From Entomohabitans teleogrylli (GTDB taxonomy: Bacteria; Pseudomonadota; Gammaproteobacteria; Enterobacterales; Enterobacteriaceae), in assembly GCF_001484765.1 (NCBI RefSeq), contig NZ_KQ947377.1, positions 124,001-188,000 of the forward strand: a stretch of DNA of 64,000 nucleotides, written 5' to 3'. Numbering within the stretch: the stretch's first letter is position 1; every line of letters begins with the position of its first letter. Below, one piece after another: positions 39,750 through 48,875 of the stretch. Made by a program: the position numbers and the translations under genes. Under the pieces are notes generated by a model. It worked only from the letters and a program-made list of their open reading frames with translations, was not told where the DNA came from and did no database searches.

Positions 39750-40130
39750 TCAGCGAAACAGGGCGTGGACATTGTTCTGTTTAAAGTTGAGCACCGGATG
39801 CAGCTCCTCCACCGCCAGCGACAGGGCCAGATAGCGCTGCGCCATCAGCGCCGCGAAGTGCGCCTTAATACAGGCGAAGAGTTGCTCCATCACCGGCTGA
39901 AGCTCTTCGGGACGACGCCCGCTGCCGATCTTCAGGGTCATATGGACAAAGGCGTAGTCATGTTTGCCATCCGCCATTTGCCAGGTATCCACCCAGTGGG
40001 CGCGGCTGCGAATACCGCCGAGAGGAAACAGGCCGCTGTCCGCCAGCAGTTGATTCACCCGGGCGAACAGCGCCGGAAGTTGTGCCTGCTCGCGGATGTT
40101 TTCGGTACATTCAGTGACAAAATGGGGCAT
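39750..40130 (-). CDS. hpaF: HpaF, 5-carboxymethyl-2-hydroxymuconate isomerase
   Basis: 126 residues, CHMI family of the tautomerase superfamily. Isomerises 5-carboxymethyl-2-hydroxymuconate. MPHFVTECTENIRE supplies the N-terminal proline used as general base after Met removal; GGIRSRAHWVDTWQMADGKHDYAFVHMTLKIGSGR is the core. Follows hpaD after a 122-bp gap, the only sizeable gap in the operon. Confidence 0.95.
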   Translation of the reverse strand: MPHFVTECTENIREQAQLPALFARVNQLLADSGLFPLGGIRSRAHWVDTWQMADGKHDYAFVHMTLKIGSGRRPEELQPVMEQLFACIKAHFAALMAQRYLALSLAVEELHPVLNFKQNNVHALFR

Positions 40131-40252
40131 GACATACTCCTGCCAGGGTGTTCAGCCATGGCGACCCCCGCCTTCTGCGATATTGGGGACGCCATTTATT
40201 GGTTTAATGACGACACAGAATCAACTCATCAGGGTTCTGACGGGTCAGATTC

Positions 40253-41104
40253 TTAACTGGCCAGCGGGAATACCGCGTTAACCTGGCCGGTGCCGGAACT
40301 GGGGAACAGATCGGTAATAAACTCCACATTGCCGCGGTAGTCGTCCCAGCCCAGCAGGCCGAGCAGCATCACGGTGTCGTGCATATTGCCTTCCCCGTAG
40401 CAGTAGTCGGCGTACTCCGGCAGCATGCGGCAGAATTCATTGAACATCCCCTCGCGCCACAACTTCACCACCCGGCGATCCATCTGCTCGTCGAATTCGC
40501 GGGTCCAGGCGTCCATACCCTCTTCCGCCCGCTGATCGTCGATAAAACGGTGCGACAGCGAACCGCTGGCCAGTACCGCCACGGTGCCGTCATAGCGTTC
40601 AACCGCCCGCCGCACCGCTTCGCCCATACGACGACTGTCGGCAAAATCGTGCACCGTGCAGAACGCCGAGATGGAAACGACTTTGAAGCGCCGATCGCTG
40701 TTCATGTAACGCATCGGCACCAGAGTGCCGTACTCCAGGCTCAGGCTGGCAATGTTGTGCGCTTTAGCGCGTACGCCATGACTGGCGGCCTCATCGGCAA
40801 TCATCCGTCCGAGCTCCGGGTTGCCGTCGTACTCATATTCCATATCGCGGATAAAGTGCGGCAGTTCGTGGCTGGTGTAGATGCCCTTGAAATGGCTGCT
40901 GCAGTTAATGTGATAGGCGCTGTTGACCAGCCAGTGGGTATCGAATACCACGATGGTATCGACCCCCAGCTCGCGGCAGCGGCGACTAATTTCTTTATGC
41001 CCGTCAATGGCCGCCTGACGGCAGCCGTGATGCTTACCCGGTAACTCCGACAGGTACATGGAAGGGACATGGGTGATTTTGGCGGCTAACGCTAACTTCC
41101 CCAT
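40253..41104 (-). CDS. hpaD: HpaD, homoprotocatechuate 2,3-dioxygenase (class III)
   Basis: 283 residues, LigB-type class III extradiol dioxygenase. Opens homoprotocatechuate to 5-carboxymethyl-2-hydroxymuconate semialdehyde. THVPSMYLSELPGKHHGCR holds the first iron histidine; LASGSLSHRFIDD near 195-207 is the second conserved block. Start at 41104 (MGKLALAAK). hpaE lies 10 bp upstream. Confidence 0.95.
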   Translation of the reverse strand: MGKLALAAKITHVPSMYLSELPGKHHGCRQAAIDGHKEISRRCRELGVDTIVVFDTHWLVNSAYHINCSSHFKGIYTSHELPHFIRDMEYEYDGNPELGRMIADEAASHGVRAKAHNIASLSLEYGTLVPMRYMNSDRRFKVVSISAFCTVHDFADSRRMGEAVRRAVERYDGTVAVLASGSLSHRFIDDQRAEEGMDAWTREFDEQMDRRVVKLWREGMFNEFCRMLPEYADYCYGEGNMHDTVMLLGLLGWDDYRGNVEFITDLFPSSGTGQVNAVFPLAS

Positions 41105-41114
41105 AACAGGCTCC

Positions 41115-42569
41115 TTATTCTCCCCACTTAGGGATTGGGTGGTTGCCAAACGAGATACAGACGTTCTTCACTTCCGCAAAGACCTCGAAGCTGTATTCGC
41201 CCCCTTCACGGCCTGTACCCGATGCTTTGATGCCGCCAAACGGCTGGCGCAGATCGCGGACGTTCTGGGTATTCACAAACACCATCCCGGCCTCGATGCC
41301 GCGCGCGAGGCGCATCACTTTACTGATATCCTGGGTCCAGATATAAGAGGCGAGGCCGTACTCCACATCGTTGGCCAGCCGCAGCCCCTCTTCCTCATCT
41401 TTAAACGGCAGCAGACAGGCTACCGGGCCAAAAATCTCTTCCTGCGCCACGCGCATCCGGTTGTCGACATCCGCCAGCACCGTCGGACGCAGGAAATTAC
41501 CGTGGCTTAACCCTTCCGGTTTATCCGGTCCGCCGGCCAGCAGAGTGGCGCCCTCTTCAATACCGAGGCGGATATAGCCGGAAACCTTCTCCCAGTGCTG
41601 CTGGCTTATCAGCGATCCGACCTGGGTATTGGGATCGGTGGGATCGCCCACCCGCAGACGCTGCGCCCGCTCGGCAAAACGCTTCACAAATTGCGGATAG
41701 ATACTCTGCTGAACAAAAATGCGCGATCCGGCGGTACAGCGCTCACCGTTGAGCGAGAAAATCGTAAACAGCGCCGCGTCCATCGCCCGCTCAATATCGG
41801 CATCTTCAAAAATCAGCACCGGCGATTTGCCTCCCAGCTCCATGGAGAATTTCTTCAGGCCGGCGTTCTGAACAATTTTGCGTCCGGTGGCGGTACCGCC
41901 GGTGAAAGAGACCGCGCGCACGTCGTGATGGCGCACCAGCGCGTCCCCGGCGCTGGCGCCGTAGCCCTGTACCACATTCAGCACCCCGGCGGGGATCCCG
42001 GCCTCCAGCGCCAGTTCGCCAAGGCGATCGGCGGTCAGGGGCGACAATTCGGACATCTTCAGCACTGCGGTATTCCCCAGCGCCAGGCAGGGCGCCGTTT
42101 TCCAGGTCGCAGTCATAAAGGGCACGTTCCACGGCGATACCAGCGCGCAGACTCCCACCGGCTGCAGCAGGGTATAGTTGAGCATCTTGTCGTCCACAGG
42201 GTAGGTGCGACCATTCATCTGCTGGCAGATTTCGGCAAAGAATTCAAAGTTATGGGAGGCGCGGGGAATCAGCACATTTTTAGTCTGATGAATCGGCAGT
42301 CCGGTGTCGGCGGTCTCCATTTCGGCGATATCCGGCACATTCTGATCGATCAGTTCTCCGAGACGGCGCATCAGGCGCGCACGCTCTTTCATTGGCGTAT
42401 TGGCCCATTTCGGGAAGGCGTTTTTCGCCGCCTCTACCGCCAGGTTAATCTCTTTTTCGCCGCCGGAGGCCACTTCCGCCAGCACTTCGCCGGTCGCCGG
42501 ATTGGTGGTGGTAAAATAGTCATTGCTGGCGACGTTTTTGCCGTCAATCCAGTGGTTAATCTTTTTCAT
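41115..42569 (-). CDS. hpaE: HpaE, 5-carboxymethyl-2-hydroxymuconate semialdehyde dehydrogenase
   Basis: 484 residues, NAD-dependent aldehyde dehydrogenase. Catalytic Cys in NGERCTAGSR and Glu in MELGGKSP; PWNVPFMTATWK in the NAD site. About four residues shorter than E. coli HpaE, in a surface loop after GGPDKPEG. Its ATG overlaps the hpaG stop (4-bp overlap). Confidence 0.96.
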   Translation of the reverse strand: MKKINHWIDGKNVASNDYFTTTNPATGEVLAEVASGGEKEINLAVEAAKNAFPKWANTPMKERARLMRRLGELIDQNVPDIAEMETADTGLPIHQTKNVLIPRASHNFEFFAEICQQMNGRTYPVDDKMLNYTLLQPVGVCALVSPWNVPFMTATWKTAPCLALGNTAVLKMSELSPLTADRLGELALEAGIPAGVLNVVQGYGASAGDALVRHHDVRAVSFTGGTATGRKIVQNAGLKKFSMELGGKSPVLIFEDADIERAMDAALFTIFSLNGERCTAGSRIFVQQSIYPQFVKRFAERAQRLRVGDPTDPNTQVGSLISQQHWEKVSGYIRLGIEEGATLLAGGPDKPEGLSHGNFLRPTVLADVDNRMRVAQEEIFGPVACLLPFKDEEEGLRLANDVEYGLASYIWTQDISKVMRLARGIEAGMVFVNTQNVRDLRQPFGGIKASGTGREGGEYSFEVFAEVKNVCISFGNHPIPKWGE

Positions 42570-43849
42570 TTCAGGCTCTCCTCAAACTGTTGTTCGCTGA
42601 CAATACGATTGGTCAGGCGGCCAACGCCTTCTACCTCCACTACCACTTCGTCTCCCGGCTGTACATCGGACAGCCCCTTTGGCGTACCGGTGGCAATCAT
42701 GTCGCCGGGTTGCAGCGTCATAAACTGGCTCAGCCAGGAGACCAGAAACGCCACATCAAACACCATGTCGCGGGTGTTGCCGGACTGGCGTAATTCGCCA
42801 TTAACAAAGGTTTTCAGATCCAGATTCTGAACGTCCGGTACCCTGGCGCGCGGTACGATGGTTTCCAGCAGCGGGGTCAGGGTGTCGCGGCTTTTCACCC
42901 GCAGATTGGGGCGGTAGTAGTTTTCCAGGTAATCACGCACCGCATAGTCATTGCACACCGTGTAGCCCTCGACGTAATCCAGCGCCTGCTCGCGGCTGAC
43001 GTCGCGGGCGGTTTTGCCGATCACCACCACCAGTTCGGCTTCATAGTGCATATATTCAATGTTGTCCGGACGCACCGTGACGGCATCATTACCGGTCAGG
43101 GTATTCGGGGCTTTGATAAAAACCAGAGGCTGTTCCGGGGCTTTAAAATCCAGTTCAGTGGCATGGTCGGCGTAGTTCAGGCCAAGCGCAAACAGCGTCG
43201 GATAGCCCTGCGGCTGCTCCACCAGAGCCGCATCGCCGCTGAAGCGGTTGGTCAGAGAGGGCAGACCCGCGGCCCTGATAGTCACCGTATCGCCGACATT
43301 GACCGCGATACGCTCCTGCGGCGTCCCCAACAGGATCACATCACCGGCCTGCAGGGTGGCGAAATCGCTCAGCGCGACGATCAGTTGCGCGGCATTGCGC
43401 TGTAAATCCGCCGTCGACCAGCGCTGCTGCTCCACGCCGTTAATTTCGGTGATGATTTCCAGCGCGTCGGCATCCGCCAGCGCGGCAATATCGCCGATCG
43501 GGCAAAAACCATCGCGGCACTTAGCCTGAATCGCCGGGCGGTAAAAGCTCTCTTCCGCCAGACTCAGTTCATTAGCCAGCGCATAGCCGGCAATATAATC
43601 CGCGGCGTTTTCCGGCATCACCTTACGGGCAGTTTTGCTCAACACGACGGCCAGCGTAGCGCCGTTGAAGGTCGTCAGCCCCTGAGGCAGTCCAATGACA
43701 TCACCATGCGCCCGGTGAGTGTTACGCGGTTTGATAAACCAGACCGGGGTTTTCGGCGGCGTTTGATAGGGCGCCTGATGGAAGGCGTCATCCCAGACAG
43801 CGATCTGGGATACATGGTTTAACGCAACGGCAAATACGGACCTTTTCAT
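42566..43849 (-). CDS. hpaG: HpaG, bifunctional OPET decarboxylase / HHDD isomerase
   Basis: 427 residues with two tandem FAH-family domains (about 1-200 and 205-427), as in E. coli HpaG. It decarboxylates 5-oxo-pent-3-ene-1,2,5-tricarboxylate and isomerises the product. The C-terminal domain has KAPNTLTGNDAVTVRP, HYEAELVVVIGK and ATGTPKGLSDVQPGDEV. First gene of the large hpa transcription unit; faces hpaR across a 335-bp regulatory region. Confidence 0.95.
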   Translation of the reverse strand: MKRSVFAVALNHVSQIAVWDDAFHQAPYQTPPKTPVWFIKPRNTHRAHGDVIGLPQGLTTFNGATLAVVLSKTARKVMPENAADYIAGYALANELSLAEESFYRPAIQAKCRDGFCPIGDIAALADADALEIITEINGVEQQRWSTADLQRNAAQLIVALSDFATLQAGDVILLGTPQERIAVNVGDTVTIRAAGLPSLTNRFSGDAALVEQPQGYPTLFALGLNYADHATELDFKAPEQPLVFIKAPNTLTGNDAVTVRPDNIEYMHYEAELVVVIGKTARDVSREQALDYVEGYTVCNDYAVRDYLENYYRPNLRVKSRDTLTPLLETIVPRARVPDVQNLDLKTFVNGELRQSGNTRDMVFDVAFLVSWLSQFMTLQPGDMIATGTPKGLSDVQPGDEVVVEVEGVGRLTNRIVSEQQFEESLK

Positions 43850-44184
43850 CGCTCTCCCTTACGCCGACCCGATGCCAGCGTCATTTCATTAACATATTAA
43901 TGAATTATTAATAACCCGATAAAAGGGCAAATATCAATCTAATTTTATGCAGATGTTTTACGACTCACGTCACAAAAAATAGTGACAACAATCTGATTAT
44001 CATAGATTTAAAGACTATAAAGATAATTTATTGTTAAATTTTTGTTTTTAATTTTGTGATTAAGCTCAATTTATTAACTTATTAACATATTCACCATTCA
44101 ATCCGCTGTTATTCTTATCTTCACGCATTGGGATATACTTGCAGGGAATCCGGCTGACAACGTTATGAGGTGAGTAAAACCGTT
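43850..44184. promoter_or_regulatory. hpaG-hpaR divergent regulatory region
   Basis: 335 bp, very AT-rich. The 11-mer ATTAACATATT occurs at 43888-43898 near hpaG and again at 44081-44091 near hpaR. A dyad ATTAAT-GAATT-ATTAAT lies at 43896-43912. A CRP-like TGTGA-N6-TCAAT is at 44055-44070. HpaR of E. coli W binds two operators in this interval; the repeats are candidates for them. Confidence 0.55.
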
Positions 44185-44646
44185 ATGCACGAATCCCTGA
44201 CTATCGCCCTGTTGCAGGCGCGTGAAACGGCGATGGCCTGGTTCCGGCCGATACTGAACCGCCACAATTTGACCGAGCAGCAGTGGCGCATTATTCGTAT
44301 CCTGGCGGCACACCGCTCGCTGGACTTTCATGCCCTGGCCCGCGAGGCGTGTATCCTGCGCCCCAGCCTGACCGGCATTCTCACCCGCCTGGAGCGCGAT
44401 GGGCTGGTATTCCGGCTTAAGCCGCTCAACGATCAGCGCAAACTGTTCGCCTCCCTGACGCCAAAAGGGGTGGAGCTGTATCAGCAGGCGTGTCATGAAG
44501 TGGAAGAAGGCTATTTGCAAATTGAGCAGCGGTTTGGGATACAGAACATGAAACAACTGAAAGCGCTGCTGGAGACATTTAACAGCCAGTGCGCCACGGA
44601 AGACAGCGACACGCAGGCAACCATGCCACGCGATATGACGGGTTAA
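44185..44646 (+). CDS. hpaR: HpaR, MarR-family repressor of the hpa operon
   Basis: 153 residues, MarR/HpcR winged helix. NLTEQQWRIIRILAAHRSLDFHALAREACILRPSLTGILTRLERDGLVFR (about 26-75) is the DNA-binding domain and is very close to E. coli HpaR. Represses hpaGEDFHI until 4-hydroxyphenylacetate or homoprotocatechuate is present. I chose the ATG at 44185 (MHESLTIALLQARE), the family start; a GTG at 44170 is an alternative. Confidence 0.94.
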   Translation: MHESLTIALLQARETAMAWFRPILNRHNLTEQQWRIIRILAAHRSLDFHALAREACILRPSLTGILTRLERDGLVFRLKPLNDQRKLFASLTPKGVELYQQACHEVEEGYLQIEQRFGIQNMKQLKALLETFNSQCATEDSDTQATMPRDMTG

Positions 44647-45044
44647 TGCGTCACGTGCGGTTATGCCCGAAATAAACCTCTGTCGCCCGCATCCCGCCAT
44701 TGTCCCGCCGCGCACTAAATATTAACAAATATTTTACGTCAGATATAACTCACGCTGGCGAGGTACACTATCGTCCATAAGGTGGATGAAAAGTACCAGA
44801 AACCTATTGAACACGATATTTTTCAGTTGGTTAAAACTATAACCTGATTTTAAAAAACCAGCTGCTAAATGTGATATAACGCAAACGCTGCTCTATGAGG
44901 CGGTCCGTACAGAGGGTCAGGCGCAAAAGGTAAAGCGCGCTCACGTTATTGAAATGTTTGTATTGTGTTAAATTCAGGCGATGGTAAATACGATAACCTC
45001 GCCAGCCACTGCGCCCCCGGAAATCACGGTGAGGAGGATCCTGC
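44647..45044. other. Intergenic region upstream of the LuxR-type gene
   Basis: 398 bp, mostly AT-rich. It holds an 18-bp dyad at 44770-44787 that is shared with two other promoters downstream, and a strong ribosome-binding site GAGGAGG (45031-45037) before the LuxR gene. No open frame with a ribosome-binding site. Confidence 0.65.
44770..44787. promoter_or_regulatory. Shared dyad, copy 1 (upstream of luxR-type gene)
   Basis: ATCGTCC-ATAA-GGTGGAT. The left half is identical to the copy upstream of the oxidase gene; the right half matches the ideal GGACGAT at 5 of 7 positions. Confidence 0.55.
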
Positions 45045-45713
45045 ATGAACACCTGTACAGCGCCCATCCCACCCGGCGCGTTCATCTTTAGCTGTCTGGA
45101 AAACATTACCCGTCTGATTCCCGGCGCCATCGGCGCATGGTACCTGGTGGACGATGAGCTAACCCCACGCCAGCATATCCTTTCCGGTATCGACAAGATG
45201 ACACACCAGCTGTATTTACACCATTTTCTGGCTCTCGATCCGCTGCATCCGCGCCACTTCAACCACCAGTTGGCCTCCTTTGCCTGCCTGGATAATGCCG
45301 TGCAGGAAACCGCCTACTACCGCCAGTTCATGCGCCCAAATCACATGGCGGACATGATTGAAATTTTCGTTCGCCGCCATAAGCGCATTGTCGCCGCGCT
45401 GTCGCTCATGCGCGACAGACCGTTTAACGCCCGGGAAAAGATGCGCCTGCGCGCCGTGCTGCCACTGGTGGAAGTGGCGACCGGGGAAGTGTTGCCCTGC
45501 GAGACGCCGCACCATCTGACGCCGAAGGAACAAGAGATTGTGGAGATGATCCGCGAGGGGGCCTGTAACAAGCGGATCGCCAGCCAGTTGGATATTTCAC
45601 TGTCGACGGTGAAAACGCACCTGCGCAACATCTTCAGTAAAACCCACGCCAGCAACCGCACCGAACTGCTGCGCAATGTCAGTACCGCCTGGTATGAGCG
45701 CCAGGCTGGCTAG
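45045..45713 (+). CDS. LuxR-family transcriptional regulator
   Basis: 222 residues. The C-terminal LuxR/FixJ helix-turn-helix is at about 158-212 (HLTPKEQEIVEMIREGACNK, SLSTVKTHLRNIFSKT). The N-terminal 150 residues are not a response-regulator receiver (no phospho-acceptor pattern) and do not show the acyl-homoserine-lactone pocket motifs, so the signal is unknown. ATG at 45045 with GAGGAGG 7 nt upstream. It precedes a PuuB-like oxidase by 126 bp. A dyad shared by its own promoter, the oxidase and the permease suggests it is the local regulator. Confidence 0.85.
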   Translation: MNTCTAPIPPGAFIFSCLENITRLIPGAIGAWYLVDDELTPRQHILSGIDKMTHQLYLHHFLALDPLHPRHFNHQLASFACLDNAVQETAYYRQFMRPNHMADMIEIFVRRHKRIVAALSLMRDRPFNAREKMRLRAVLPLVEVATGEVLPCETPHHLTPKEQEIVEMIREGACNKRIASQLDISLSTVKTHLRNIFSKTHASNRTELLRNVSTAWYERQAG

Positions 45714-45741
45714 CCAATAGCGCCACGGGCTATGAAACATC

Positions 45742-45780
45742 GCTATCGTCCAAAAGGATGTCATTCTTCCGGACGATAGC
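45742..45780. promoter_or_regulatory. Shared dyad, copy 2 (upstream of the oxidase)
   Basis: Long inverted repeat GCTATCGTCC (45742-45751) / GGACGATAGC (45771-45780). Within it, ATCGTCC-AAAA-GGATGTC (45745-45762) aligns with the 18-bp dyads at 44770 and 48770. No T-run, so an operator is more likely than a terminator. Confidence 0.6.
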
Positions 45781-45839
45781 CTGCGGCGCCCGGCACGTGC
45801 TGAGATAAAACCCTGCAGTCAGACAGACAGGGTTAGCGT

Positions 45840-47141
45840 ATGAATACCAGAATCGATGCGCTCAATTACTACGGCGCGACAAAAAAATACCATCTGCACT
45901 ATCCGTCCCTCAGGGAAGACCTGGAGGCGGATGTGGTGATTATCGGCGGCGGTTTTTCCGGTATTAATACCGCGCTGGAGCTGGCGGAACAGGGCATCAC
46001 GAATGTGGTGGTGCTGGAGGCCCGTCACCTCGGCTATGGCGGAACCGGACGTAACGGCGGCCAGGTGATGGCCGGTATCGGCCACGACCTTAACGCGGTG
46101 AAAAAACATGTCGGCAAGGAAGGCATGGATACGCTGTTTCGGATCGCCAACCTTGGCGCCGGGATCATTCGCGATCGCATTAAAAAGTACCGTATCGATG
46201 CCGATTTCATTCCCGGCTACTGTTATCTGGCCTATAACCGGCGCCAGGAGAAAACCCTGCGCCAGTGGCAGCAAGAGTTTCGTACGGCGACGCCGGAAGA
46301 GGACATCGCCCTGTATACCGGTAGCGATGTACATCAGGTGATCGGTTCCGATGTTTACTGCGCGGCCCTGAAACATATGGGCGGCGGGCAGATCCATTCA
46401 CTGAATATGCTGTTGGGTTCCGCTCAGGCCGCGGCCTCACTGGGGGTAAAGATTTTCGAATACTCGCCAGTGGTGGGAGTGGAATACGGCAAACGCGTCG
46501 CGGTACGCACCGCCATGGGCACCGTAAAGGCAGACAAGTTATTGTGGGCCTGCGACAGCTTTCTCGACAACATGGAACCGGAAATCCACAACAAAACCCT
46601 GGTGACCTATTCCTGGCAGGTCGCCACCGAACCGCTGTCTGATGCGCTGGTGGAACGCATCAGCCCGCTACGCGGCGCATTCAGCGATATTCGCCCGGTA
46701 ATTAACTACTACCGTCTGACCCGGGAAAACCGCCTGCTGTTCGGCAGCGCCACCCGCTTTGTGGAATATACGCCGCGCGATTTCGCCGCCTGGAACCGCT
46801 CGCTGATGCTTGAGGTATTCCCGTATCTGAAAGAGGTGAAGATCGATTTCGCCTGGGGCGGCCCAATGGCCTGTAGCGCCAATCTGTTCCCACAGATCGG
46901 TACCCTGCGGGATCGCAATAACGTCTTTTATGTCCAGGGCTACTCCGGCTTCGGCGTCACCCCGTCGCATATTGTCTGCAAAATCCTTGCCGAAGGAATT
47001 AACGGCGGCTCGGACCGCTATACGCTAATGAGCAACATACCCCATGCTTCCATTCCCAGTCGCGATAGCCTGCGCCTGCTGCTGGCTACCGCCGGGAAAC
47101 TGATGCATCAAACCAGCGGCTACTGGAAAGGCCGCAGTTAA
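45840..47141 (+). CDS. FAD-dependent amine oxidoreductase, PuuB-like
   Basis: 433 residues, DAO family. FAD motif IIGGGFSGIN (34-43), then GYGGTGRNGGQVMAGIGHD, the layout of gamma-glutamylputrescine oxidase PuuB and related enzymes. The C-terminal GYSGFGVTPSHIVCKILAEGI closes the FAD site. It probably oxidises a primary or secondary amine to an aldehyde or imine. The exact substrate is unknown; other puu genes are not adjacent, so I do not call it puuB. A cupin gene follows after 14 bp. Confidence 0.85.
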   Translation: MNTRIDALNYYGATKKYHLHYPSLREDLEADVVIIGGGFSGINTALELAEQGITNVVVLEARHLGYGGTGRNGGQVMAGIGHDLNAVKKHVGKEGMDTLFRIANLGAGIIRDRIKKYRIDADFIPGYCYLAYNRRQEKTLRQWQQEFRTATPEEDIALYTGSDVHQVIGSDVYCAALKHMGGGQIHSLNMLLGSAQAAASLGVKIFEYSPVVGVEYGKRVAVRTAMGTVKADKLLWACDSFLDNMEPEIHNKTLVTYSWQVATEPLSDALVERISPLRGAFSDIRPVINYYRLTRENRLLFGSATRFVEYTPRDFAAWNRSLMLEVFPYLKEVKIDFAWGGPMACSANLFPQIGTLRDRNNVFYVQGYSGFGVTPSHIVCKILAEGINGGSDRYTLMSNIPHASIPSRDSLRLLLATAGKLMHQTSGYWKGRS

Positions 47142-47155
47142 TTGTGGAGACTTCA

Positions 47156-47524
47156 ATGAAAGCATTCAAACTGCACCAACCGATCCCTGAACTACAGCCT
47201 ATCGGCAGAGTCAGCCTGCTCGGCGCGACCCCCACCGATGGCGACCCGCAGGTCGCCGCGGCAATGATTTACGGCGCCCCGCAGGACGCCTTTACCTGCG
47301 GGCTGTTCTCCGCCACCCGCGGCGGTTTCACCATGATCTATCCCTTCACCGAACATGCCACAGTGCTGGAAGGGGAAGTCGAATTAACCGTAGCAGGCAG
47401 TGGTAAAACTCAGCGTTTTCAGCCCGGCGATAGCTGGTTTGTCGAACAGGGAACCGAGGTCCAGTGGAAAGTAGTCAGCGAACGGTTTGTGAAGCATTAT
47501 CTGGCTAACGTTGAACACAAGTAA
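47156..47524 (+). CDS. Small cupin-domain protein (DUF861-like)
   Basis: 122 residues, single cupin. GFTMIYPFTEHATVLEGEVELTV and FQPGDSWFVEQGTEVQWKV are the two cupin strand motifs, near residues 60-82 and 90-108. Start at 47156 with GTGGAG 6 nt upstream, 14 bp after the oxidase, so probably one operon. Such cupins often accompany PuuB-like oxidases and amine permeases; no reaction is established. Confidence 0.8.
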   Translation: MKAFKLHQPIPELQPIGRVSLLGATPTDGDPQVAAAMIYGAPQDAFTCGLFSATRGGFTMIYPFTEHATVLEGEVELTVAGSGKTQRFQPGDSWFVEQGTEVQWKVVSERFVKHYLANVEHK

Positions 47525-47581
47525 TACGCGCGCAGGTTAGCCAGCAGCCTGACAGGAACGGGCCGGATGCCCGGCGCCCGG

Positions 47582-48520
47582 TCAACAGGGAAAGCGATGA
47601 AGCTGTTTCACTTCATCCTCAGACAGCCCTGTCAATTGCATTACGGTGGCGCTGTCGATACCGCATTTGAGCATGTTGCCGGCGATTTTCACGGCCGCGG
47701 CATGCTCGCCTTCTTCGCGTCCCTGAATCAGTCCTTCCTGCAGCCCTCTCTGTAACCCTTTTTGTTCCAGTTTCTGCGCCATCGTCATAAACACCTCCTT
47801 ATGTTGCGGTATCCGCTGAGCCAGATGGTTTAAAAAGACGCCCGGTTCAGCGGTATTGCCGGTATGTAGCATCCAGTTAAGCAACGTTGTCAACTGCTCG
47901 CTGGTAGTGTATCCGGCGAGCAGTAAGGTGACCAGTTGTTCAGTCAGCCCGGCTATATCGCGCTGATAGACGTGTTTCAGCAGCAATTCCAGCATCGCCA
48001 GACGGCGGTGGCGCATAATCTCGCCGTCCTCCAGCGTGCCGACATCAATAATCGGAAAAGTGCCACTATATAGCTGGCGGGCAATATCAGGTTCGTGAAA
48101 CAGCGCCGTCCAGCTCAGCGGGGCGGGCCACGGGCTGGCGCGACCGTGACAAAACAGCAGTGGGATCACCAGCGGCAGTTCGTTGTGCCCGGCTTCCAGG
48201 TGACGCTGCATCGCGGCAATAGCGTAGCGCATCATGCGGAAAGCCATATATTTATCATGGCTGCTTTGATGCTCGATCAGGCAGTACACATAACCATCAC
48301 CGCCGCAGGTACGCACAGACCAGAGTACATCGGCAAAGTAATTGTGCAGGTTCTCCTCAATAAAACTACCGGACTCCAGTTGTAGCGTATCCAGATCGCA
48401 ATAGTTCTGTAGCGCCGGGGGCAGGTGAATCTCCAGAAAATCCCGGGCAGTCGCCGGGTGGGTTAAAAACGTTTTAAACAGACCGTCATGGGGCGCCGGA
48501 GAACGCGTTTTTTTCATCAT
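47582..48520 (-). CDS. Rpn-family recombination-promoting nuclease / transposase_31-type protein
   Basis: 312 residues. PHDGLFKTFLTHPATARDFLEIHLP at the N-terminus and the PD-(D/E)XK core ADVLWSV ... YCLIEHQSS identify the RpnA-E family (often labelled putative transposase). E. coli Rpn proteins are calcium-stimulated DNases that promote RecA-independent recombination. The C-terminus (KGLQRGLQEGLIQGREEGEH) is the usual repetitive helix. Appears complete. It sits in the opposite orientation between the cupin and the permease genes. No terminal inverted repeats visible. Confidence 0.9.
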   Translation of the reverse strand: MMKKTRSPAPHDGLFKTFLTHPATARDFLEIHLPPALQNYCDLDTLQLESGSFIEENLHNYFADVLWSVRTCGGDGYVYCLIEHQSSHDKYMAFRMMRYAIAAMQRHLEAGHNELPLVIPLLFCHGRASPWPAPLSWTALFHEPDIARQLYSGTFPIIDVGTLEDGEIMRHRRLAMLELLLKHVYQRDIAGLTEQLVTLLLAGYTTSEQLTTLLNWMLHTGNTAEPGVFLNHLAQRIPQHKEVFMTMAQKLEQKGLQRGLQEGLIQGREEGEHAAAVKIAGNMLKCGIDSATVMQLTGLSEDEVKQLHRFPC

Positions 48521-48875
48521 CCATGCTCCGTAAAAATATCCTTTCCGGCGCCCAACTTACCATGCTCAACGTTTGCCGCCGCGCTTTTTGCGCCCCGCGC
48601 CGGAACGCGATCTTAATCGTGGAAAATCCCTCGCAACTGCAACGCGAACAGGCGCAATCCACCGCCACAAATGGGCGATAGATCACGTTCCGTGGAAAAA
48701 TCGCCCACCCGAAAGCCAGGGTTAACCTGCTGAGATATCAATATAAAAATTAATTATCGAATAAGACTTATCATCCATCAGGACGATATCCGCTGCCCGG
48801 GGCACGGTTTTTAATAGTTCATCGCCGGAATAACCGTTGCGTTATTTCTTCCCCCAGGACCAACAAAGGTTGACG
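48521..48875. other. Intergenic region upstream of the APC permease
   Basis: 355 bp between the divergent Rpn gene and the permease. Contains the third copy of the shared dyad at 48770-48787, 88 bp before the permease start, preceded by an AT-rich stretch (48740-48768). Nothing else recognisable. Confidence 0.65.
48770..48787. promoter_or_regulatory. Shared dyad, copy 3 (upstream of the permease)
   Basis: ATCATCC-ATCA-GGACGAT, the most symmetrical of the three copies (6 of 7 arm positions pair). Same spacing of half-sites as the copies at 44770 and 45745. Confidence 0.6.

Noticed and set aside
47582-48520. Possible insertion sequence
   Set aside because: The Rpn family is sometimes labelled transposase, but no terminal inverted repeats or target duplication are visible, so it is listed as a nuclease gene only.
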